Of a stretch of 45,639 bases of DNA, positions 40,018 through 45,639 are shown one piece after another (positions within the stretch are counted from its first letter, which is position 1; each line of letters opens with the position of its first letter). A program made the position numbers and the translations under genes. The notes beneath the pieces were generated by a model. It ran no database searches and was not told the origin of the DNA. It saw nothing but the letters and a program-made list of their open reading frames with translations. The stretch covers positions 1-45,639 of the forward strand of contig CANEVG010000002.1 in the NCBI GenBank assembly GCA_947442095.1, written 5' to 3'. This DNA comes from Sphingomonadaceae bacterium. Lineage in GTDB: Bacteria > Pseudomonadota > Alphaproteobacteria > Sphingomonadales > Sphingomonadaceae.

Positions 40018-42237
40018 TCACATCCTGAAGATATTGTCCCACCGCACGTAGGGCAAAATCGATGAACGGTCATCGGTCCACGCCTGCGCACCATCAGGGG
40101 CTTTGAGCCCGATCCAGGGGTGGGCCGGATCGTGTGCGGCCAACCGGTCCAGCCGCGCCGGTGTGGGCGCCATCGCGACCCAGTATGATCGGTTGATGCC
40201 TCGCGCAGGGTTTGCGGCGTCATCCCGCAGCCGCACCGCCCATCCTTGTGCTGCGCCCAGCTCCGCCACAACCGGCCGCAGATCAAGAAAGCGGTTGGAG
40301 ATGTGCATGAGCATCACGCCATCGGGCGCGAGAGAGCGGGCGTAAACCCCCAAGGCTTCCCGCGTGATAAGGTGCAGGGGTATCGAATCCGATGAAAACG
40401 CATCGACCAGCAGCACATCGAAGCTGCCGGGCGCGATCCTTGCGAGTTCCAGCCGCGCGTCGCCGATCACCACCGGCGATTGCGGCGCGCATTCATCCAG
40501 AAACGTGAACCGGTGCTGCTTGCGCGAAATGTCGGCCACAACCGGATCGATTTCGAAGAACGTCCAGACTTGCGCCGGACGCTTGTAACAAGCGAGTGTC
40601 GCCGTCCCTAGGCCGACCACGCCGACCCGGTCACGCTCGCCCGCCGCCAGCAAGGCAAGCCCGGCGCCGCCGGTGGGTCCGTAATACGTCGTCGGCTGCT
40701 GGTGACGCGCCGCGTCAGTCCATTGCAGACCGTGCAAGGTCGTGCCGTGGTTGAGCATTCGCGCCTTCCGGGCCTCGCTTTCCCGCACCGTGTAGATGCC
40801 GAAATAGCTGCGCGTGCGGGCATGGGAGAGGCTGGTGATGATGGTTTCCATCCCGCCGCGCCCCACCAGCATCAGTAGCAGTACGGCCACGAACGCCCAG
40901 CGAGACCAAGCCACCATCACCCCGCAAATCGTAAGCGCGAATGCGAGGAACAGCGCGGTCAGATACTGGCCCTGCAGTTCCATCCGCAACATCCCCAGCG
41001 CCAGCGCAAACGCGCAGGCCATCAACAGCACGATGCTCAGCGTCCGGGTCCGCCCAGCCAATTCGGGTGTTCTTATCCAGCCCTGTAGCGGAAGTCTTGG
41101 CACCAGTAGCGCCGAGGCGACCAGCAGAATCGGATGCTCCCAGACCCAATCGAACACCAGCGGCGCGATCAGCGCGCAAAATACCCCGCCCAGCGCGCCT
41201 CCCGCACTCATCATGATGTAGAACAGCGTCAGGTGCCGCGGCGAAGGCCGCGTGTCGTTCAGCCGGGTGTGCAGCGCGACCGCAACCACAAACAGCAGCA
41301 CCACAGCCGCTCCGGCTTGCGCCAGACTGCCAGAGGCGTGGAGGCTAATCGAGAACCCGCCGCCAACCAGCAGCACGAGCGGCGCAATCCGGCTGATCCA
41401 GTTGGCAAGCGTGCGGTTGGTGGCAAACGCCACAACAAAGCTGAGCAAATAGAGCCCGAGCGGGATTACCCACAACAGCGGCATAGCGACGATATCGGTG
41501 GTGAGGAACGTGGTGGTTGAAAGCATCAGCCCCGATGGTACTGCTCCCAGCGCCAGCCACAGCAGCATCTGGCTGCGCGTGACCGGTTCATCGGCGACAC
41601 CTTCGCCAGAAGCACTTTCAGGCTGGCCAGCCACGGCTGGAGAATGGCGCCGCGCCCATGCGCTGGCGGCGACCAGCACTACCAGCAGTGCAAAACCGCC
41701 GGCCCACACCAGCGCTTGCGTCTGCAGCGGCAGCAACGGTTCAAGCACTAGCGGATAGGCGATCAGGCCCGCAAAACTGCCAAAGTTCGACGCGGCATAG
41801 AGCGCATAAGGATCACCGGCAGCAAGATCGGACGAATACCAGCGCTGCATGAGCGGTGCCTGCGCCGAAACCACGAAAAACACGGGCCCGATCGACAGCG
41901 CAAACAACGCAGGAACCCATAATGCCTCCCATCCCGGCGTGGGCGGCGCCAGCGGGACGAGATGCACGGGCAAGGTCAGCGCCGCAAGGGCGAGCAGCGA
42001 GACATGAATCACCGCTTGCACCCGCACTGAAAAACGGCCGAGCCAGTGCGCGTAGGCATAGCCGCCCAGCAGCAGCGCCTGATAGACCAACATCGCGCTG
42101 TTCCAAACATTGGGTGCGCCGCCCAGCCGGGGCAAAGCAGCGCGGGCCACCATCGGCTGGACCATGAACAGCAGGAAACTACCCACCACGATCGTGATCA
42201 TGAACAACGGGCGCGCGGCCCTTTGCGGTGCAGTCAT
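40018..42237 (-). CDS. Fused polytopic membrane / spermidine synthase-like protein
   Basis: A 739-residue protein. The first about 480 residues are a membrane domain with a dozen or more helices (FMITIVVGSFLLFMVQPMVARAALPRLGGAPNVWNSAML onward). The C-terminal part is a spermidine-synthase-like Rossmann domain: RVGVVGLGTATLACYKRPAQVWTFFEIDP (nucleotide site), then VVIGDARLELARIAPGSFDVLLVDAFSSDSIPLHLIT. Such fusions are common in proteobacteria; the small-molecule substrate is unknown, and the catalytic domain probably faces the cytoplasm. ATG 42237 is the start. It is followed closely by the gamma-carbonic-anhydrase-like gene. Confidence 0.88.
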   Translation of the reverse strand: MTAPQRAARPLFMITIVVGSFLLFMVQPMVARAALPRLGGAPNVWNSAMLVYQALLLGGYAYAHWLGRFSVRVQAVIHVSLLALAALTLPVHLVPLAPPTPGWEALWVPALFALSIGPVFFVVSAQAPLMQRWYSSDLAAGDPYALYAASNFGSFAGLIAYPLVLEPLLPLQTQALVWAGGFALLVVLVAASAWARRHSPAVAGQPESASGEGVADEPVTRSQMLLWLALGAVPSGLMLSTTTFLTTDIVAMPLLWVIPLGLYLLSFVVAFATNRTLANWISRIAPLVLLVGGGFSISLHASGSLAQAGAAVVLLFVVAVALHTRLNDTRPSPRHLTLFYIMMSAGGALGGVFCALIAPLVFDWVWEHPILLVASALLVPRLPLQGWIRTPELAGRTRTLSIVLLMACAFALALGMLRMELQGQYLTALFLAFALTICGVMVAWSRWAFVAVLLLMLVGRGGMETIITSLSHARTRSYFGIYTVRESEARKARMLNHGTTLHGLQWTDAARHQQPTTYYGPTGGAGLALLAAGERDRVGVVGLGTATLACYKRPAQVWTFFEIDPVVADISRKQHRFTFLDECAPQSPVVIGDARLELARIAPGSFDVLLVDAFSSDSIPLHLITREALGVYARSLAPDGVMLMHISNRFLDLRPVVAELGAAQGWAVRLRDDAANPARGINRSYWVAMAPTPARLDRLAAHDPAHPWIGLKAPDGAQAWTDDRSSILPYVRWDNIFRM

Positions 42238-42258
42238 GCCTTTGTGTTTCCCCAGGAA

Positions 42259-42807
42259 TTAATCACGACGAAGCCAGCTGTCAGCAAATCTACTCCGGTG
42301 GATGCAGTAGAGAATATGCAGACGCAGCGGATCGCCCTCGGGCACTTCGGGATGGTCGAAGTCTTCATCCGGATACCGGGTCATGCCCAGCCGCTCCATC
42401 AGGCCCCAACTGCGCGTGTTGGCCAGATTGGTGATCGCCATGATCGCGGGCACCGGAAGGTTGGCCCAAGCCCATGCCAGCGAGGCCACTGCCGCCTCGC
42501 GTGCGTAGCCCTGCCCCCAGGCGTGATGTGCCATCCGCCAACCGATTTCGTGTTCGAAAATGGGCGAACGAGGCGGCAGGATGCCGCAGAAGCCGATGAA
42601 ATCACCGTTGATCTTGCGTTCGAGCGCCCAGAAGACATGCCCGTGCTCGGCTTCGATGGCGATCATCCGGTCCACTGCTGCATCACTCTCGGCGTCGGTC
42701 AGCGGCGGCAGGTACTCCATCACACGCAGATCACGGGCCATGGCCCGGAACGGGACGCGGTCCGCGTCGCGCCAAGGGCGCAGAATCAGCCGCGCAGTCT
42801 CGATCAT
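42259..42807 (-). CDS. GNAT family N-acetyltransferase (RimJ/RimL-like)
   Basis: A 182-residue acetyltransferase of the Acetyltransf_3 type, beginning IETARLILRPWRDADRVPFRAMARD. The acetyl-CoA segment is EIGWRMAHHAWGQGYAREAAVASLAWAW, where GQGYA is the R/Q-x-x-G-x-A loop. Later come NLANTRSWGLMERLGM and a conserved C-terminal HILYCIHR. Substrate unknown. It follows hemB by 6 nt and precedes the spermidine-synthase-like gene by 21 nt, so it is likely in the same transcription unit. Confidence 0.87.
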   Translation of the reverse strand: MIETARLILRPWRDADRVPFRAMARDLRVMEYLPPLTDAESDAAVDRMIAIEAEHGHVFWALERKINGDFIGFCGILPPRSPIFEHEIGWRMAHHAWGQGYAREAAVASLAWAWANLPVPAIMAITNLANTRSWGLMERLGMTRYPDEDFDHPEVPEGDPLRLHILYCIHRSRFADSWLRRD

Positions 42808-42813
42808 GTGCGG

Positions 42814-43809
42814 CTAGGCATCCATCAGGCGCGCCGCGTGCAGCGCATGGTACGTCAGCACGCCGGAGCAGCCAGCGCGCTTGAAGGCCAGCAACGTCTC
42901 CAGCACCAGCGCGTCGCGGTCGCCAGCCCCTGCGGCCACCGCCGCTTCGATCATCGCGTATTCGCCGCTTACCTGATAGGCGAAGACCGGCACCTGAAAC
43001 GCCTCTTTCACGCGCAGCGCGATATCGAGATAGGGCAGACCTGGCTTGACCATCACGCTATCGGCGCCCTCGGCAAGATCTAGCTCGACCTCGCGCAGCG
43101 CTTCCTCTGCATTGCCTGGGTCCATCTGGTAGGTTTTCTTGTTGCCCTTGAGCAGCCCGCGCGAGCCCACCGCATCGCGGAACGGGCCATAGAACGCGGA
43201 GGCATATTTGGCCGCGTAGGACATGATCTGGACGTTGATGTGCCCGCCATCTTCCAACGCCTCGCGGATCGCGCCGATCCGGCCGTCCATCATGTCGGAC
43301 GGGGCAATGATGTCCGCGCCGGCCGCCGCCTGGTTGAGGCTCTGGCCCACCAGCACTTCAACGGTCGCGTCGTTGAGGACATAGCCCTCCTTGTCGATCA
43401 GCCCATCCTGTCCGTGGCTGGTATAGGGATCGAGCGCCACGTCAGTCAGCACGCCGAGCGATTCCCCGCAGGCATCCTTGATCGCCTTGATCGCACGGCA
43501 CATCAGGTTGTCCGGATTGAGCGCCTCTTCGCCCATCTCGCTGCGCCGTTCGGGCTGCGTGTTCGGGAACAGCGCAATGCAGGGAATACCCGCTGCCGCC
43601 GCTTCCCGTGCGCGCTCGGCCACCAGATCGACCGACCAGCGCGAAACCCCTGGAAGCGAAGCAATCGGATCCTCCACACCGTGCCCCTCGGTCACGAACA
43701 GCGGCCAGATGAGATCGGCGGGGGTGACGAGCACCTCACGGTGCAGGGCGCGGCTCCACGCGGTGGCGCGGGTGCGGCGAAGGCGAAGATTGGGATATCC
43801 GGCAGACAT
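42814..43809 (-). CDS. hemB: Porphobilinogen synthase (delta-aminolevulinate dehydratase)
   Basis: A 331-residue enzyme condensing two 5-aminolevulinate molecules into porphobilinogen for haem synthesis. The Schiff-base lysine is Lys255 in MVKPGLPYLDI, with a second active-site lysine Lys201 in YAAKYASAFYGPFRDA. The metal loop reads DVALDPYTSHGQDGL, where the zinc-binding cysteines of the mammalian and yeast enzymes are Asp/Ala; it is thus of the magnesium-type group. ATG 43809 is the start (an in-frame extension to 43845 lacks homology). Start of a probable four-gene unit with GNAT, spermidine-synthase-like and gamma-CA. Confidence 0.96.
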   Translation of the reverse strand: MSAGYPNLRLRRTRATAWSRALHREVLVTPADLIWPLFVTEGHGVEDPIASLPGVSRWSVDLVAERAREAAAAGIPCIALFPNTQPERRSEMGEEALNPDNLMCRAIKAIKDACGESLGVLTDVALDPYTSHGQDGLIDKEGYVLNDATVEVLVGQSLNQAAAGADIIAPSDMMDGRIGAIREALEDGGHINVQIMSYAAKYASAFYGPFRDAVGSRGLLKGNKKTYQMDPGNAEEALREVELDLAEGADSVMVKPGLPYLDIALRVKEAFQVPVFAYQVSGEYAMIEAAVAAGAGDRDALVLETLLAFKRAGCSGVLTYHALHAARLMDA

Positions 43810-43865
43810 GGTCACGGTTCTAGGCGCAGAGCGGGCTTGGGGCAACCGGCGCGGTTCAGGTTCGC

Positions 43866-45485
43866 CTACTTTGCAGTCCCGATGAGGGTTCCGGGTTTGA
43901 CCGACAGCAGGGCCTGCAGCCGTGCCTTGAAGGCTGCAATCTGCTTCGGATCGACGGCAGCCTGCTGCTGTACCATGCTCACCGCGATCGGATTGACTGG
44001 CTGCCCGCCGCGATAGACCTCATAATGCAAGTGTGCGCCCGTCGACAGGCCCGTAGAGCCGACATATCCGATAATCTGGCCGCGGCGCACGGCCAAACCG
44101 TTTGCGACAGCGATGCGGCTCATGTGTCCATAGCCGGTGGCGATGCTGCCACCATGGTCCAGCCGCACGTAATTGCCATGCCCGCCGTGCCAGCCGGCAT
44201 AAGCCACAAGCCCATCGCTGACTGCATAGATCGGCGAACCCCAGGAGGCAGCGAAATCGATGCCCGAATGCATGCGGGCGTAACCCAGGATGGGATGGCG
44301 CCGCATGCCATAACCAGAGGTGATGCGGCCTGCAACAGGCGCGCCGAACAAGCCGCTACCGCTTGCGAGCCCCGCCCCGGTCAGCGCGGCTAGAGATGTG
44401 AAACTGCCGTCGGTGCCCCAGCGCAGCAGCTGCGCACGTGGCTGGCCATCTCGCAGCATACCGGCGTAGAGCAGATCACCTGCCTGACCCTGACCATCTG
44501 CTGCGTGCTTGTAGGAAACGACAAGGTCGAACTCGTCGGTTGGCGCAAGCTCGTCAAACGCGACCGCCTGATCGAGAGCGCGCAGATAATCCTGCACCGC
44601 GCTCGGTGGAGCACCGGCCGCGCGGACCGAGCGATAAAGGCTGCTGCCGACCACGCCGCGAAGCCTCAGCGGTGTCTGATCGACCGCTATCGGCGTGCGA
44701 GACAAGGTCAGGCCGCCGCCCTGACGGGCAATCACAAGTGCAAGATCAAAACGTGGACGGAAAGTGATGGCGGTAAGCGGGCGCGGGTCCGAAGGGCTCG
44801 CGCGCTCGCCAAGCGTGATGTTGAAACGCGTTCCGGGGGCAATGTCTGTCAGCGGGACGGCGCTCGCCACCATGGCGGCCACTTGTCCCGCATCGCCATA
44901 CCCGACACCGGCGCGCTGCAACATTCGCGGCAGGCTGTCGTCCTCGCCAATGGTCGCCGCAAGCTGGATGACGGGCCGTTCGGGCGCTGCAGCCAAACGG
45001 ACCACAGGCTCGCCAGCAGCAAAATGACGCCCCTGAGCCGCGCCAGCCGCAAACGGGCGCAACGATTGTGCGCGAAATTCGGCCCGAGCCGCTTCGTCAA
45101 GCGCCATCAGCGGTGCCGCTTCGAGCGGCGCGAAGCTGGGCCAGAACATCATCGAGAATGCAATCAGGCCGACCAGCATGCCAAGCCCGCGAAACCACTT
45201 TGCGCTGCCAACATGCTCTGCAAGATCAGGGGCCAGATGGCGCTTGTCGGCCCAGACCTCGACTCTACGGCACCAGCTATCCCAGCGCCGCGCGAGCGGG
45301 TGCGCACTGTCGCGGATCGAAGGGCGCGGCGGAGGCGGAGCAGGATTCTCGATTCGCGGCAGTATCGGCGCACGGCGCGCAGGCGCTGCACCGGGCCGCG
45401 CCCGGCCGAAGGTCACGCCGCTGGCAAGCCCGAAGTCTTCGCGCGGGATCAGCATCCCGGTCGTTTCCCTTTTCGCTGCCAGCAT
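43866..45485 (-). CDS. M23 (LytM) peptidase, membrane-anchored
   Basis: A 539-residue endopeptidase expected to cleave peptidoglycan stem-peptide bonds. A long cytoplasmic Pro/Arg-rich region precedes one membrane helix (about 105-125, WFRGLGMLVGLIAFSMMFWPSF), then a mixed domain (MPSLLPRM-like LysM or OapA region, DSLPRMLQRAGVGYGDAGQVAAMV). The catalytic domain follows, with H-x-x-x-D in RMHSGIDFAA and H-x-H in GAHLHYEVYR, so it is catalytically intact, unlike the EnvC-like protein. Start is ATG 45485 or 45455. Nearby on the minus strand, a further 56 nt downstream, lies hemB. Confidence 0.9.
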   Translation of the reverse strand: MLAAKRETTGMLIPREDFGLASGVTFGRARPGAAPARRAPILPRIENPAPPPPRPSIRDSAHPLARRWDSWCRRVEVWADKRHLAPDLAEHVGSAKWFRGLGMLVGLIAFSMMFWPSFAPLEAAPLMALDEAARAEFRAQSLRPFAAGAAQGRHFAAGEPVVRLAAAPERPVIQLAATIGEDDSLPRMLQRAGVGYGDAGQVAAMVASAVPLTDIAPGTRFNITLGERASPSDPRPLTAITFRPRFDLALVIARQGGGLTLSRTPIAVDQTPLRLRGVVGSSLYRSVRAAGAPPSAVQDYLRALDQAVAFDELAPTDEFDLVVSYKHAADGQGQAGDLLYAGMLRDGQPRAQLLRWGTDGSFTSLAALTGAGLASGSGLFGAPVAGRITSGYGMRRHPILGYARMHSGIDFAASWGSPIYAVSDGLVAYAGWHGGHGNYVRLDHGGSIATGYGHMSRIAVANGLAVRRGQIIGYVGSTGLSTGAHLHYEVYRGGQPVNPIAVSMVQQQAAVDPKQIAAFKARLQALLSVKPGTLIGTAK

Positions 45486-45585
45486 TGGCGGCAAGAATGC
45501 CGGCGCCGCCCTGTGCGAACGCCCGCAAATCCCTGCACACCTAAGGTTAATTCAGCGTAAATCGGGGTATGTCAGGGTCTGGAGC

Positions 45586-45639
45586 ATGAACCCGCTGGCT
45601 CCGGAAACCGTTTGGAGTTCAGGGTTTGCCGGCTTGGTG
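45586..45639 (+). CDS. Possible gene start, cut by window end
   Basis: ATG at 45586 (preceded by TGGAGC) opens a frame, MNPLAPETVWSSGFAGLV, that stays open to the window end (18 codons). Nothing identifies it. It may be the start of a gene divergent from the M23 peptidase. The 100 nt before it contain TTAA-N7-TAAA at 45547-45561, a weak CtrA-like pattern. Confidence 0.3.
   Translation, partial: MNPLAPETVWSSGFAGLV

Noticed and set aside
38824..40065. 413-codon plus-strand frame spanning the DUF1275 end and the gamma-CA region
   Set aside because: It crosses two supported genes in other frames and encodes low-complexity residues without a domain.
45547..45561. TTAA-N7-TAAA as a CtrA site near the second M23 gene
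   Set aside because: Two departures in one half-site and no supporting context; kept only as a note in the partial-gene entry.
1..45639. CRISPR arrays, tRNA/rRNA genes, prophage or toxin-antitoxin modules
   Set aside because: No regularly spaced repeats, cloverleaf-like segments, or phage or toxin families were recognised on either strand.

Overview
The window is a gene-dense, high-GC chromosomal segment of an alphaproteobacterium. It most resembles a sphingomonad (Novosphingobium/Sphingobium type). This rests on recognised protein families and gene order, not on a database search: a SciP-type DUF1153 protein, a DUF1013/TrcR protein, a DUF1192 protein, the run proA-nadD-rsfS-rlmH-envC-ctpA, a bactofilin paired with an M23 peptidase, and a metal-ligand-Cys-free HemB. 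No rRNA, tRNA, CRISPR array, prophage or plasmid replication gene was seen. Apart from one decayed insertion sequence the region looks like core genome.

Layout. 1-4527 (+): a serine hydrolase, an exported M28 aminopeptidase, a ferredoxin-NADP reductase behind a 19-bp palindromic operator, and a SOUL-type haem-binding protein. 4528-10787 (-): an operon, read right to left, of a membrane fusion protein, an RND efflux pump, a DUF445 membrane protein and a GNAT acetyltransferase; the last three are joined by 4-nt GTGA overlaps. 11192-11491 (-): the CtrA-antagonist SciP with its own terminator and a near-consensus CtrA site upstream. 11967-19364: mnmA, a divergent pair of a small Cys-rich membrane protein and a lipoprotein serine hydrolase, a pdxH-CDF transporter operon, and dnaJ/cbpA-yihY-fabI. 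19368-26764 (-): a sphingomonad-type periplasmic protein, then the housekeeping block coq7, dsbB, ctpA, envC, rlmH, rsfS, nadD, proA (transcribed from proA towards coq7).

26765-31737: a membrane-anchored M23 peptidase overlapping a bactofilin gene (cell shape and wall module), followed two bases after the bactofilin stop by a frameshifted IS4-family element with 20-bp imperfect terminal inverted repeats; then TrcR and a quinone oxidoreductase, each on the minus strand with its own hairpin terminator. 31853-34741 (+): a DUF1192 protein and clpA with a strong terminator. 34771-35709 (-): a secreted M48 metalloprotease carrying a PDZ-like segment. 35832-39193 (+): a ligase-associated exonuclease and an ATP-dependent DNA ligase whose Shine-Dalgarno sequence lies inside a perfect hairpin of an intergenic palindromic element, then a DUF1275 membrane protein. 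39171-45485 (-): DUF167, gamma-carbonic-anhydrase-like, spermidine-synthase-like fusion, GNAT, hemB and a second M23 peptidase. A possible plus-strand gene starts at 45586 and runs off the window.

Themes: envelope remodelling (two M23 peptidases, EnvC-like activator, CtpA, bactofilin, M48 protease) and alphaproteobacterial cell-cycle control (SciP, TrcR, and CtrA-like boxes near sciP and clpA). I found no clear novel defence or mobile system. The most interesting items are the small protein that looks like a detached serine-hydrolase N-terminal domain, the palindromic element containing the ligase ribosome binding site, and the palindromic operators of the ferredoxin reductase and efflux genes.
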